64,000 nucleotides of DNA from Bubalus kerabau (GCF_029407905.1 NW_026577902.1:1612001-1676000), one strand, 5' to 3'; shown: positions 11,301 through 26,200, numbered from the stretch's first letter. Numbers and translations: made by a program. The notes: generated by a model from the letters alone, not told the origin.

Positions 11301-14268
11301 GGGGCCTGAGACCCCCTGAGCAACTCGAGAGGCCAGCGGGGTTCCCTTCCTCAGACACGTCGAGGACTGATTCTCCTGTCCCAACTCTGCAGGGACCCTG
11401 CGGTCGGAGTCCGAAACGGAGAGGAAGCCTGAGGTTCCTGCCTCCCCTCGAGGTGAGGCCCTCTTCCGTTGCGCCAGACCCAGCGGAGTCCCGAGGGGCC
11501 CCGCCACCTCCACAGGATCACTCGCCTCTCAGAGGCACACTGGCAAGTTCCCTAAGGTCCCCGGCAGAAGGCGAGGGAAACGAGGGTTTCCCGCCGCCCC
11601 CCCAGAAAGACCTCGAGAGTCCTTCTTCAACGCGTCTCGAGGCCCTAGTCCCCTCCCGTGACTCGAGAGCCAGGACGCGCTCCCCCTCGCCACGCGCATG
11701 GAGACCTGACTTCCCTGGCGCCGCACGAGAGGCTCCCTGAGATCCTCGTCGTGCCTCGGGAGAAAACCCCCACGGGCGCCGCAGCTCGAGGAAACCCCTG
11801 AGACGCCCCCGTCCTCGCGAGCTGAGGGCCTTCTTTTCCTGCATGGCCTGGAGAGCAATCCCGGGTCCTCTCTCCAAACGGAAGAGGAGGCTGGACTCCC
11901 TTGAGGCCACTCAGGGGGATCCAAGAGACCCGCGTCGCGACTCGAGAGGAGAGCGGAGTCCTTGGCTTCCCCTCGAGACGAGGCCTGACTCCCCGGGGGA
12001 GCCTGGAATGCAACCCCAAGATCCCTGCCTTCCCTGGAGAGGAATAGTAGGTCCCGGACACACGCCTAGGTGAGGTCTCTTCGGCCCTGCAGTGACTCGA
12101 GCGCAACCCCCAGCTTTCCCTCGCAACCCGAGGGGAAGATTGGGCTTCCCAGGGCCAACCCAAGGGGAAGGCTGAGATCCCCGTCGTAACTCGAGAATGC
12201 CGCCGCAACTCGAGAAAAACCACGTGGTTCCCACCTCTTGGCAAGATGAGGCCCTTGCCCGCCACGGCGTCTCAAGGGAAGTCCCCTGTTCCGCCCTGAA
12301 GGGCGAAACGGTCCCTTACAGCCTTCCTGCGACCCCCAAGAGTCCCCCGACACGCCGGGTTCCCCTGAGGGGAACACCTAGGGTCCCGGCACCACTTCCT
12401 CTGAGCCCCTTCTCCCCTCCTGATCGCAACAGGAGAGGCGATTCCCCTGCGTGGTCTGGAAGGGGTTCCCGGCCTTCCCGGCGCACCTCAGGATGAGGCC
12501 GGACTCACGAGGAAATTAGAGACGAGCCACGTGGGTGGGGCCACATGCCGAACGCCCCCGATTCCCCGGTCCGCCCTTGAGAAGGACCCGAGGCCCGGAC
12601 CCCTCTTCGAAGGCAACCCTGTGGGGGAAGGCACAACACGAAGGGGCACTGCCACCCCCGTGCATCGTCCGCAAAGACCCGCGGGTTCCACACACAGCTC
12701 GACGAGGGGCCTGAGATCCCCTGAGCAACTCGAGAGGCCAGCGGGGTTCCCTTCCTCAGACAAGACGAGGCCTGACTCTCCTGTCCCAACTCTGCAGGGA
12801 CCCTGCGGTCGGAGTCCGAAATGCAGAGGAAGCCTGAGGTTCCTGCCTCCCCTCGAGGTGACGCCCTCTTCCGTTGCGCCAGACCGAGCGGAGTCCCGTG
12901 GGGCCCCGCCACCTCCACAGGATCGCTCGCCTCTCAGAGGCACACTGGCAAGTTCCCTAAGGTCCCCGGCAGAAGGCGAGGGAAACGAGGGTTTCCCGCC
13001 GCCCCCCGAGAAAGACCTCGAGAGTCCTTCTTCAACGCGTCTCGAGGCCCTAGTCCCCTCCCGTGACTCGAGAGCCAGGACGCGCTCCCCCTCACCACAC
13101 GCATGGAGACCTGACTTCCCTGGCGCCGCACGAGAGGCTCCCTGAGATCCTCGTCGTGCCTCGGGAGAAAACCCCCACGGGCGCCGCAGCTTGAGGAAAC
13201 CCCTGAGACGCCCCCATCCTCGCGAGCTGAGGGCCTTCTTTTCCTGCATGGCCTGGAGAGCAATCCCGGGTCCTCTCTCCAAACGGAAGAGGAGGCTGGA
13301 CTCCCTTGAGGCCGCTCAGGGGGCTCCAAGAGACCCGCGTCGCGACTCCAGAGGAGAGCGGAGTCCTTGGCTTCCCCTCGAGACGAGGCCTGACTCCCCG
13401 GGGGAGCCTGGAATGCAACCCCGAGATCCCTGCCTTCCCTGGAGAGGAATATTAGGTCCCGGACACACGCCTAGGTGAGGTCTCTTCGGCCCTGCAGTGA
13501 CTCGAGCGCAACCCCCAGCTTTCCCTCGCCACCCGAGGGGAAGATTGGGCTTCCCAGGGCCAAGCCAAGGCGAAGGCTGAGATCCCCGTCGTAACTCGAG
13601 AATCCCGCCGCAACTCGAGAAAAACCACGTGGTTCCCACCTCTTGGCAAGATGAGGCCCTTGCCCGCCACGGCGTCTCAAGGGAAGTGCCCTGTTCCGCC
13701 CTGAAGGGCGAAACGGTCCCTGACAGCCTTCCTGCCACCCCCAAAAGTCCCCCGACACGCCGGGGTCCTCCGAGGGGAATACCGAGGGTCCCGGCACCGC
13801 TTCCTCTGAGCCCCTTCTCCCCTCCTGATCGCGACAGGAGAGTCGATTCCCCCGCATGGTCTGGAAGGGGTTCCCGGCCTTCCCGGCGCACCTCAGCATG
13901 AGGCCGGTCTCACGAAGAAATTCGAGATGAGCCACGTGGGTGGGTCCACATGCCGAACGCCCCCGATTCCCCGGTCCGCTCTTGAGAAGGACCCGAGGCC
14001 CGGACCCCTCTTCGAAGGCAACCCTGTGGGTGAAGGCACAACACGAAGTGGCACTGCCACCCCCGTGCATCGTCCGCAACGACCCGCGGGTTCCACACAC
14101 AGCTCGACGAGGGGCCTGCGACCCCCTGAGCAACTCGAGAGTCCAGCGGGCTTCCCTTCCTCAGACAAGACGAGGACTGACTCTCCTGTCCCAACTCTGC
14201 AGGAACCCTGCGGTCGGAGTCCGAAACGGAGAGGAATCCTGAGGTTCCTGTCTCCCCTCGAGGTGAGG
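8301..14268. repeat. Satellite I-like array, CpG-rich type A block
   Basis: Satellite units with anchors near 9443, 10843, 12248 and 13653 (spacings about 1400-1405). The sequence is visibly richer in GC and CpG than the type B blocks. From about 9.9 kb the units are almost identical: ~230 bases from 10441 compared with the next unit from 11846 differ at about 5 positions. The block ends abruptly near 14268, where 'ttgcgccagacccagcggag' of type A gives way to 'ttgcaccaaaccca' and type B. The long open frames on the - strand here (for example 12488-13282) are not supported as genes. Confidence 0.85.
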
Positions 14269-17200
14269 CCCTCTTCCATTGCACCAAACCCAGATGAGTC
14301 GCGAGAGGCCCCTCCCAACTCCACAGTATCCCTGAATTCTCAGAGGCACCTTGAGAATCTACCTGAGGTCACCGGCTCAAGTCCAGGGAACCCAGGGTTT
14401 CCTGCTGCGACCCGAGAAAGACCTTGAGAGTCCTTCGGCGCGTCTTGAGGCCCGATTCCCCTACCATGACTCGAGAGCAAAGACCCGCACCCCATCGCCA
14501 TGCGCATGGAGACCTGACTTCCCTGACTCCTGAAGAGAGTCTCCCTGAGCTCCCCGTCGTACCTTTTCGGAAACCCCATTCAGGCACCGCAGCTCGAGAA
14601 AACCCACGATACGCCCTCGTCATCACGAGATGAGGGACTTGTTTCCTGCCTGGCATGGAGAGCAAAACCGAGTCCTCTCTCCAGACTCCACAGGAGGCTT
14701 GACTCTCTTTAGGCCTCTCAGTTGGCTCCAAGAGATACCTGTCAGGACCTGAAGGGAGAGCAGAGTCCTTTGCTTCCCCTCGAGACGAGGCCTGACTCTC
14801 CGTGTGAGTCTGGAATGCAACCCCGAGTTCCTGTCACACCTGGAGAGGAAAACTCGGTCCTGGACACAAGCCTAGATGAAGTCTATTTTGCACTGCAGTT
14901 ACTAGAGCGCAATCGCCAGCTCTCCCTCGCAAATCGAATTGAAGATTGGACTTCCCTGGGCCAATACAATTGGAAGCCTGAATTCGACATCGTAACTCGA
15001 GAATCCCGCCGAAACTCGAGAAAATCCACGTGGTTCCCCCATCAGCGCTAGATGAGGCCCTTGCCCGCTACAGCGACTCAAGAGAAGTCCCACTTTCTGT
15101 CTTGAAGTGCGAAACGGTACTTGGCACCCTTGATGCAATCTCAAAATTCCCCGACATACCGGTCTCACTCGAAAGGAACACCGAGGTTCCCGGAACCACA
15201 TCATTTGAGCTCCTTCTCCCCTCGTGATCGCGACAGGAGTGTCAATTCCCCTGCTATGTCTGGAAGGGGTTCCCGACCTTTCCAGCGCGCCTAAGGATGA
15301 GGCAGGTCTCACGAGGAAATTCGAAACATAGCCTCGTGGGTGGTGCCACAAGCCGAAAGACCCCGATTTCCCGGTCTGCTCTTGATAAGAACGTGATGCC
15401 GTGACACCTTTACGAAGGAAAACCTGTGGATGAAAGCACAACACGAAGGGGCACTGACACCGTGCATCGTCCAGAAAAACCCGCAGGTTACAAACACAGT
15501 TCGACAAGTGGTCTGTCAGCCCGTGAACAACTCGAGAGGCAAGTGGAGTTCCATTCCTCCACACAAGACGAGACCTGATTTTCTGTAACAACTCTGCAGG
15601 GAAACTGCCATCCGAGTCAGTACCAGCGACAGGAAACCCAGGAGAGGAAACATGAGGTACCTGCCTCCACTCGAGATGAGGCTCTCATCCATTGCACCAA
15701 ACCCAGTGGAGTCCAGAGAGGCCCCTCCCAACTCCACAGTACCCCTGACTTCTCAGAGGCACCCGGAGAAGCTCCATGAGGTCACCGGCACATGTCGAGG
15801 GAACCCAGGGTTTCCTGCCACAATGGGAAAAAGACCTCGAGAGTCCTACTTCAACGTGTCTTGAAGCCCGAATCTGCTTCCATGGCTCTATAGAAATGAC
15901 ACGCACCCCCTCGCCACGCATATGGAGACCTGACTTCCCTGGCGCCATAAGAGAGGCTCCCTGAGCTCCCTGTCGTACCTCGTGAGAAACCCCACACTGA
16001 CGCCGCAGCTTGAGAAAACTCACCATACGCCCCTGTCATCGCGAGATGAGGGCCTTCTTTTCCTGCATGGCCTGGAGAGGAATCCCGAATCCTCTTTCCA
16101 AACTCCACAGGAGGCTTGACTCCCTTTAGGCCACTTAGTGGGCTCCAAGAGATACCCGTCGCGACTCGAGAGGAGAATTGAGTCCTTTGCTTCCCTTCGA
16201 GACAAGGCCTGACTCACCAGGTGGGTCTGGAATGCAACCCCGAGATCCCTGTCTCCCCTGGAGAGGAACATTAGGTCCTGGAAACAAGCCTAGATGAGGT
16301 CTCTTTTGCCCTTCTGTAACTCGAGAGCAATCCCCCGCTCTCCCTGACAACTCGAATGGAAGATTGGACTTCCCTGGGCCAACACAAGAGGAAGCCTGAA
16401 TTCCCCTTCGTAACTCAAGAATCCCGCCGCAACTCGAGAAAAAGCACTTGGTTCCCTCGTCATCACAAGATGAGGCCCTTGCCCGCTACAGCTTCTCAAG
16501 AAAAGTCCCACGTTCCGTCTTGAAGCGCAAAACGATACTTGACACCCTTGATGTGACCCCAAAAGTTCCCCGAAATATCGGTCTCACTCGAGGTGAACAC
16601 CGAGGTTCCCGGCACCAGTTTATCTGAGCCCCTTCTCCCCTCCTGTTCGTGATAGCAGGGTAACTTCCCCTGCTTTGTTTGTAAGGGGTTCCCGACCTTC
16701 ACGGGGCACTTCAGGATGAGGCCAGTCTCACGAGGAAATTCGAGACGTAGCTCGCGGGTGGTACCACATGCCAAAAGACTATGATTTCCCGGTACGCTCT
16801 TGATAAGAACCCGATGCCTGGACACCTCTTTGAAGGCAACCCTGTGGATGAAGGCACAACACAAAGGGGCACTGACACCCTCGTGCATCGTCCGGAAAAA
16901 CCCGCAGGTTCCACATACAGCTCAACAAGTGGCTTGTCACCCCTGAAGAACTCGAGAGGCAAGTGGGGTTTCATTCCTCTACACAAGACGATGCCTGACT
17001 CTCCTGTTCCAACTCTGCAGGGACTTTGCGATCCGAATCAGACCAGCGCCAGTGAAGTCACGAGAGGAACGCTGAGGTTCCTGCCTCCACTCGAGATTAG
17101 GACCTCTTCCATTTCACGAAACCCAGTGGAGTCCCGAGAGACGCGTCCCAGCTCCACAGTATCCCTGACTTCTCAGAGGCACCCTGAGAAGCTCCCTGAG

Positions 17201-20200
17201 GTCACCAGCACAATTCGAGTGAACCCAGGGTTTACTGCCGCCACCATAGAAAGAACTCAAGAGTCCTTCTTCAACGCATTTTGAGGCCTGATTCCCCTAC
17301 CATGACTCGAGGGCAATGACACGCTCCCTCTGCTACACTCATGAAGCCCTGACTTCCCTGGCACCACACGAGAGGCTCCCTGAGCTCCCCGTCATACCTC
17401 GTGAGAAACCAAACACTGGCGCCACAGATAGAGAAAACCCACGAGACGCCCCCATTTTCGCGACATGACGGCCTTCTTTTCTAGCATGGCCTGGAGAGCA
17501 ATCCCGAGTCCTCTCTCCAAACTCCACAGTAGGCTTGACTCCCTTTTGGTCACTCAGTGGACTCCAAGACACACCCATCGCGACTCGAGAGGAGAGCGGA
17601 GTCTTTTCCTTCCCCTCGAGGCGAGGCCTGACTCCTCGGCTGTGTCTGATATGTGAACCGGAGATCCCTGTCGCCCCTGGAGAGAAACATTAGGTCCTGG
17701 ACACAAGCCTAGATGAGGTCTCTTTTTTCCTGCAGTGACTCGAGAGCAATCCCCAACTCTCCCTCACAACTCGAATGGAAGACTGGACTTCCCTGGGCCA
17801 ACAGAAGAGGAAGCCTGAATTTCCCGTTGTAACTCAAGAATCCCGCCACAACTCGAGAAAAACCACGTCGTTCCCTCTTCATCGCAAGATGCGGCCATTG
17901 CCGCTACAGCGTCTCAAAAGAAGTCTTACGTTCCATCTTGAAGTGCGATACGGTACTTGGCACCTTTGATGCGACCCCAAAAGTTCCCCAACACACTGGT
18001 CTCACTGGAGGGGAACACTGAGGTTCCCGGCATCACCTCATCTGTGCCCCTTCTCCCCTCCTGATCGAGACAGGAGGGTCGATTCCCCTGCTTTGTCTGC
18101 AAGGGGTTCCGACCTTCCAGGCGCACCTCAGGATGAGGCCGGTCTCACTAGGAAATTCGAGACGTAGCCTGGTGGGTGGTGCCACATGCGGAAAGACCCC
18201 GATTTCCCAGTCCGCTCTTAATAGGAACCCGATGCCAGGACACCTCTTCGAAAGCAAACCTGTGGATGAATGCACAACACGAAGGGGTACTGACATCCCC
18301 ATGCATAGTACGGAAAAACACGCAGATTCCAAACACAGATAGACAAGTGTCCTGTCATCCCTTGAAGAACTAGAGAGGCATGCGGAGTTCCGTTCCTCCA
18401 AACAAGAGAAGGCCTGACTCTCCTTTCCCAACTCTGCAGGGACCGTGTGATCGGAGTCAGAAATGTAGATGAAACCTGACGTTCCTGCATCAACTCGAAA
18501 TGAGGCCCTCTTCCATTGCGCCATACCCAGTGGAGTCCCGAGAGGCCCCTAAAACTCCACAGTATCCCTGATTCTCAGAGGCACCCTCAGAAGCTCTCTG
18601 CGGTCACTGGCACAAGTCGAGTGAACCCAGGGTTTCCTGCTGCATTCTGAGAAAGACCTTGAGAGTCCTTCTTTACCGCGTCTTGAGGCCCGATACCCTA
18701 CCATGACTGGAGAGCAATGACGCATTCCCCTCGCCACGCCCATTGAAACCTAACTTCCTTGGCGCCACACGAGAGGCTCCCTGCGCTCCCCGTCCTACCT
18801 CATGAAAACCCCACACTGGCACCGCCGCTCGAGAAAACTCACGAGACGCCCCCATCATCGTAAGATGAGGGCCTTCTTTTCCTACATGACCTAGAGAGCA
18901 ATCCCGAGTCCACTCTCCAAACTCCACTGGAGGCCTGACTCCCTTTAGGCCACTCAGTAGCCTCCAAGAGATACACGTCGCTACTCTAGAGGAGAGCAGA
19001 GTCCGTTGCTTCCCCTCGAGCCGAGGCCTGACTACTTGGGTGAGTCTGGAATGGGATCCCGAGATCCGTGTCGCCCCTGTAGAGGAAAACTCGGTCCTGG
19101 ACACAAGCCTAAATGAGGTCTTTTTTGTCCTGCATTGACTCAAGTGCAATCCCCAGCTCTCCCTCCCAACTCGAATGGATGATTGGACTTCCCTGGGCCA
19201 ACACAAGAGGAAGCCTGTATTCCCCGTTGTAATTCGAGAATCCCGCGGCAACTGGAGAAAAACAACGTGGCTCCTCCATCATCGAAATATGAGGCCCCTG
19301 TCAGCTATAGCGTCTCCAGGGAAGTCCCATGTTCCGTCTTGAAGTGTGAAACGGTACTTGGCACCCTTGATGCGACCCCCAAATTTCCCTGACACCCCGG
19401 TCTCACTCGAGGAGAACATGGAGGTTCCCAGCACCGCTTCAGCTGAGCCTCTTCTCCCCTCCTGATGGCGACAGGAGGGTCGATTCCCCTGCTTTGTCTG
19501 GAAGGGGTTCCCAGACTTCCCGGCGAACCTCAGGATGAGGCCAGTCTCACGAGGGAAGTCGAGACGTAGCCTCGTGGGTTGTGCCACATGCCGAAAGACC
19601 CCGATTTCCTGGTCCGCTATTGATAAGATCCCGATGCCCGGTCACCTCTTCGAAGGTAACCCTGTGGATGAAGGCACAACACGAAGGGGCACTGACACCC
19701 CTGTGTATCGTCCCCCAAAACCGCAGGTTCCACATACAACTCGACAGGTGGCCTGTCATCCCGTGAACAACTCGAGAGGCAAGCGGAGTTCCATTACTCC
19801 ACACAAGACGAGGTCTGACTCTCCTGTCCCAACTCTGCAGGGACCCTGCTATCCGAGTCAGAAATGGAGAGGAACCCTGACGTTACTGCCTCAATCCGAG
19901 ATTAGGTCCTCTTCAATTGCACCAGTCCCTGTGATGTCCCGAGAAGCCCCTCTCAACTCCACAGTATCCCTGACTTCTCAGAGGAACCCCGCTAAGCTCC
20001 CTGAGGTCATGGGCACAAGTCGAGGGAACCCAGGGTTTCCTGCCACACCCCGAGAAAGACCTCGAGAGTTCTTCTTCGAAGCGTCCTGAGGCTTGATTCC
20101 CCTACCATGACTCGAGAGCAATGAGGCGCTCCCCCACGCCACGTCCATGGAGACCTGACTTCCGTGGCACCACAGGAGTCTCCCTGAGCTCCCCGTCCTA

Positions 20201-23200
20201 TCTCGTGAGAAACCCCAACCAGGCACTGCACCTTGAGAAAACCCACGAGACGCCCCCGTCATCGCGAGATGAGGGCCTTCTTTTCCTGCATGGCCTAGAG
20301 AGCAATCCCGAGTCCTCTCTCCAAACTCCACAGGAGGCTTAACTCCATTTAGGCCACTCTTGGGCTCCAAGGGATACCCGTCACGACTCGAGAGGAGAGC
20401 GGAGTCCATTCATTCCCTTCGAGACGAGGCCTGACTCCCCGGGTGAGTCTGGAATGCAACCCCGAGATCCCTGTCGCCCCTGGAGAGAAAAACTCGGTCC
20501 TGGACACAAACCTAGATGAGCTCTATTTTGCCCTGCAGTGACTCGAGAGCAATCTCCAGCTCTCACTTGCAACTCGAATGGAAGATTGGACTTCCCTGGG
20601 CCAACACAAGAGGAAACCTGTATTCCCCATCGTAACTCAAGAATCCTGCCGCAACTCGAGAAAAAACACGTGGGTCCCCCGTCAGCGCTAGATGAGGCCC
20701 TTGCCCACTACAGCATCTCAAGAGAAGTCCCAGGTTCCGTCTTGAAGTGCGAAACGGTACTTGGCACCCTTGATGCAACCAGAAAAGTTACCCGACTTTC
20801 ACTCAAGGAGAGCACCGAGGTTCCCGGCACTACTTCATCTGAGCCCTTTCTCTCCTCCTGATCCAGAAAGGAGGGTCGATTCCCCTGCTTTGTTTGGAAA
20901 GGGTTCCCGGACTTTCCTGCGCGCCTCAGGATGAGGCCGGTCTCACGAGAAAATTCGAGACGTAGCCTAGTGGGTGGTGCAACATGCTGAAAGACCCCAA
21001 TTTCCCGGTCCGCACTTGAGGAGAACACGATACCCGGACACCTCTTCGAAGGCAACCTTGTGGATGAAGGCACAACAGGAAGGAGCACTGACGCCCCCGT
21101 GCATCTCCGAAAAACCCGCAGGTTCCACACACATCACGAAAAGTGGTGTTATCCTTGAACAACTTGAGATGTAAGCGGAGTTCCATTCCTCCGCAGAACA
21201 CGAGACCTGACACTCCTGAGCAAACTCAACAGGGACCCTGCGATCTGAGTCACATCCGGCCTCCAGGAAGTCAGGAGCAGAACCCTGAGGTTCCTGCCTC
21301 AACTCGAGATGAGGCCCACTTCCATTGCACCAAACCCAAAGGAGTCCCGAGAGGCCTCTCCCAAATCCACAGTATCCCTGACTTCTCAGAGGCACCCTGA
21401 GACGCTCCCTGAGGTCACCGGCACAAGTCAAGGGAACCCAGGGTTTCCTGCCGCAACCCTAGAAAGACATCGAGAGTTCTTTTTCAACCCGTCATGAGGC
21501 CCGATTCCCCTACCCTGACTTGAGAGCAATGACGCGCTCCCCCTTGCCCCGCCCATGGAGACCTGACTTCCCTGTTGCCACACGAGAGGCTACCTGAACT
21601 CCCCGTCGTACCTCGTGAGAAACCCCACACTGGCGCCGCAGCTCGAGAAAACCCACGAGACGCCCCCGTTATCTCGAGGTGTGGGCCTTCTTTTCCTGCA
21701 TGGCCTGGAGAGCAATCCCGAGTCCTCTCTCCAAACTGAAGAGGAGGGTTGACTCCCTTTAGACCACTCAGTGGGCTCCAAGAGATACGCGTCGCAACTC
21801 GAGAGGATAGCCAAGTCCTTTGCTTCCCCTCGAGACGAGGCCTAACTCCCCGGGTGAGTCTGTAATGCAAACCCGAGATCCCTGTCGCCCTTGGAGAGGA
21901 TCACTGGGTCCTGAACACAAGGCTAGATGAGGTCGCTTTTGCCCTGCAGTAACTCGAGAGCACTCCCCAGCTTTCCCTCACAACCCGAATGGAAGATTGG
22001 ACCTCCCTGGGCCAACACAAGAGGAAGCCTGAATTCCCAGTAGTAATTCGAGAATTCCGCCTCAACTTGAGAAAAACCACGTGGTTCCCCCGTCATTGCA
22101 AGATGAGGCCCTTGCCCGCTCCAGCGTCTCAAGAGTAGTCCCACGTTCTGTCTTCAAGTGCGAAATGATATTTGGCACCCTTAATGCTACCCCAAAAGTT
22201 CCCCGACATACGGGTCGCACTAGAGGGGAACACCGAGGTTCCTGGCACCACTTCATCTGAGCCCCTTCTCCCCTCCTGATCGCGAAAGGAGGGTCAATTC
22301 CCCTGCTTTTTCTGCAAGGGGTTCCCGACCTTCTCCACGCACCTCAGATGAGGCTGTCTCACGAGGAAATTCGAGACATAGCCTCGATGGTGGTGCCACA
22401 TGCCGAAAGACCGCGATTTCCCGATCCGCTCTTGATAAGAACGCGATGCCCAGACACCTATTCGAAGATAGTGTGGATGAAGGCACAACACGAAGGGGCA
22501 CTGACACCCCTGTGCATCGTCCGGAAAAGACCGCAGGTTACTCATACAGCTCAACAAGTGCGTGTCACCCAGTGAACAACTCGAGAGGCAAGCGGAGGTC
22601 CATTCCTGCACACAAGACAAGGCCTGACTCACCTCTCCCAACTATGCAGGGGGCTGCGATCGGAATCAGAAATGGAGAGGAACCCTGAGGTTCCTGCCTC
22701 CCCTCGAGATGAGGCCCCCTTCCATTTCACCAAACCCAGTGGAGTCCCGAGAGGTCTTTCCCAACTCCACAGTATCCCTGACTTCTCAGAGGCACCCGGA
22801 GAATCTCCCTGAGGTCACCGGCACAAGTCGAGGGAACACAGGTATTCTTGCCAAGACCCGAGAGAGATCTTGAGAGTCCTTCAACGCGTCTAGAGGCCTG
22901 ATTCCCCTACCATGACTCGAGAGCAATGACGCGCTCCCCCTCGCCACACGCATCGAGACCTAACTTCCCTGGCGCCACACAAGAGGCTCCCTGAGCTCCC
23001 CGTCGTACCTCCTGAGAAACCAACACAGGCGCTGCAGCTCGGTAAAACCACCGAGACCCCCCCCGTCATCGTGAGATGAGGGCCTTCTTTTCCTGCATGT
23101 CCTGGAGTGCAATCCCGAGTCCTCTCTCCAAACTCCAGAGGAGGCTTGATTCCCTTTAGTCCACTCAGTGGGCTCCAAGAAATACCCGTCGCGACTCGAG

Positions 23201-26200
23201 AAGAGAGAGAAGTCCTTTGTTTCCCCTCGAGAGGACGCCTGACTCCTGGGTGAGTCTAGAATGCAACCCCAAGATCCCAGTCATCCCTTGAGAGGAACAT
23301 TAGGTCCTAGACACAAGCCTGGATGAGGTTTCTTTTGCCCTGCAGTGACTCGAGCGCAACCCCCAGCTCTCCCTCGCAACTCGAATGGAAGATTGGGCTT
23401 CCCTGGGCCAACACAAGAGGAAGCCAGAAATCCCCTTCGTAACTCGAGAATCCCGCCGAAACTCGAGAAAAACCACGTGTTTCCAACGTCATCCCAAGAT
23501 GAGGCCCTTGCTGCTATGGCGTCTCAAGAAAAGAACCACGTTCCGTCTTGAAGTGCGAAACGGTACTTTGCACCCTTGATGCGACACCAAATGTTCCCGG
23601 ACACGCCGGTCTCGCTCGACAGGAACACCGAGGTTCCCGCACCACTTCATCTGAGCACCTTCTCCCCTCCTGTTCGAGACAGGAGGGTCTATTCCCCTGC
23701 TTTGTTTGGAAGGGGTTTCCCACATTCCCGGCGCACCTAAGGATGAGGCCGGTCTCACGAGTAAATTCGAGACATAGCGTCGTGGGTGGTGTCACATGCC
23801 GAAATACCCCGATTTCCCGGCCCACTCTTGAGAAGAACCCGATGCCCGGACACCTCTTCGAAGGCAACCCTGTGGACGAAGGCACAAAATGAAGGGTCAC
23901 TGACACTCCCGTGCATCATTCGGTAAAAGCTGCAGGTTCCACACACAGCTCGACAAGAGGCCTGTCATCCCATGAACAACTCGAGAGGCAAGCAGAGTTC
24001 CATTCCTCCACTCAAGACGAGGCCTGACTCTCCGGTCCCAACTCTGAAGGGACCCTGCGATCGGAGTCCGAAATGGAGAGGAACCCTGAGGTTCCTGACT
24101 CCACTCGAGATGAGGCCCTCTTCCATTACACCAAAAACAGTGGAGGCCCGAGAGGCCCCTCCCAAATCCACAGTATCGCGACTTCTCAGAGGCACCCTTA
24201 GAAGCTCCCTGAGGTCACTGGCACAAGTCGAGGGAACACAGGGTTTCCTGACGCAACCCGAGAAGGACCTCGAAAATCCTCCTTCAACGCATCTTGAATC
24301 CCGATTCCCCTACCATGACTCGAGAGCAATGACGCATTCCCCCTCGCCACTCGCATGGAGACTTGACTTCCCTGGCGCCACACGAGAGGCTCCCTGAGCT
24401 CCCCGTCATACCTCGTGAGAAATCCCACACTGGCTCCCCAGCTCGAGAAAACCCACGAGACGCCTTCATCATCGCGAGATGAAGGCCTTCTTTTCCTGCA
24501 TGGCCTGGAGAGCAATCTCGAGGCCTCTCTTCAAACTCCACAGGAGGCCTGACTCCCTTTAGGCCACTCTGTGGGCTCCAAGAGATACCCGTTGGGACTC
24601 GAGAGGAGAGCGGAATTCTTTGCTTCCCCTATATACCAGGCCTGACTCCTCAGGTGAGACTGAAATGCAACCCCGAGATCCCTGTCGCCCCTGGAGAGGA
24701 ACATTAGGTCCTAGACACAAGCATAGATGAGGTCTCATTTGCCCTGAAGTGACTCGAGAGCAATCCCCTGCTGTCCCTCGCGCCTCGAATGGAAGAATGG
24801 ACTTCCCTGGGACAACAAAAGAGGAAACCTGAATTCCCCGTCGTAATTCGAAAATCCCACTGCAACTCGAGGAAAACCACGTGGTTCCCCCGTCATCGCA
24901 AGATGAGGCCCTTGCCAGCTACAGCGTCTCAGTAGAAGCCCTACGTTCCATCTTGAAGTTTAAAACGATAATTGGCAACCTTGATGTTAGCACAAAAGTT
25001 CCCCGACACCCTGGTCTCACTCGAGGGGAACACCAAGGTTCGGTGCACCGCTTGTTCTGAGCCCCTTATCCCCTCCTGATCGCGACGGGAGGGTCGATTA
25101 CCCTGCTTTGTCTGGAAGGGGTTCCGGACCTTCCCGGCGCACCTCAGGATGAGGCCGGTCTCACGAGGAAATTCGAGACGTAGCCTTGTGGTTGGTGCCA
25201 CACGCCAAAAGACCCCGATTTCCCTGTCTGCTCTTGATAAGAACCCAATGCTAGGACACCTCTTCGAAGGCAATCCTGTGGACGAAGGCACAAAACGAAG
25301 GGGTCTGACACCCTCCTGCATCGTTGGAAAAGCCCGCAAGTTCCACATACAGATCGACAAGTGGCCTGTCACCCCGTGAACAACTCGAGAGGCAAGAGGA
25401 GTTAAATTCCTCCACACAAGACGAGGCCTGACTCTCCTGTCCCAACTCTGCATGGACACTGAGATCCGATTCAGAAATGGAGAGGAACCATGAGGTTCCT
25501 GCCTCAACTCGAGATAAGGCCCTCTTCTACTGCACCAAACCCAGTGGAGTTCGGAGCGGCCCCTCCCAACTGCACAGTATCCCTGACTTCTCAGAGGCAC
25601 CCTGAAAAGCTCCCTGAGGTCACGGGCATAAGTCGACGGAACCCAGGGTTTCCTGCCGTAACCTGAGAAAAACCTCGCGAGTCCTTCTTCACGCGTCTTG
25701 AGGCCCGATTCCCCTACCATGACTGGAGAAAAATGACGCGCTCCCCCTCGCCACGCGCATGAAGATCTGACTTCCCCGGCACCACATGAGAGGCTCCCTG
25801 AGCTCCCCATCGTACCTCGTGAGAAACCCCACACTGGCGCCGCAGCTCGAGAAAACCCACGAGACGCCCCTGTCATGGTGAAATGAGGGCCTTTCCTGCA
25901 TGACCTGAAGAGCAATCCCGAATCCTCTCTCCAAACTCCAAAGGAGGCTTGACTCCCTTTAGGTCACTCAGTGGGCTCCAAGAGATACCCGTCGATACTC
26001 AGGAGGAGAGCGGTGTCCTTTGCTTCCCCTCGAGATGAGGCCTGACTACGAGGGTGAGTCTGGAATGCAACCCTGGATCCCTGTCGCCCCTGGAGAGGAA
26101 CCTTAGGTCCTGGACAAAAGCCTAGATGAGGTCTCTTTGGCCTTGCAGTGACTCAAGCGCAACCCCTAGCTTTCCCTTGCAACTCGAATGGAAGATTGGC

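Noticed and set aside
12488..13282. Recurring 200-264 codon - strand frames in the CpG-rich type A units
   Set aside because: They are open in several neighbouring units only because those units are nearly identical and have few TA-containing codons. The unit length (~1402 to 1405) does not keep frame.
24941..25915. A 324-codon - strand open frame in a type B block
   Set aside because: Same reason: satellite sequence read in one frame, with no conservation of the frame between units.
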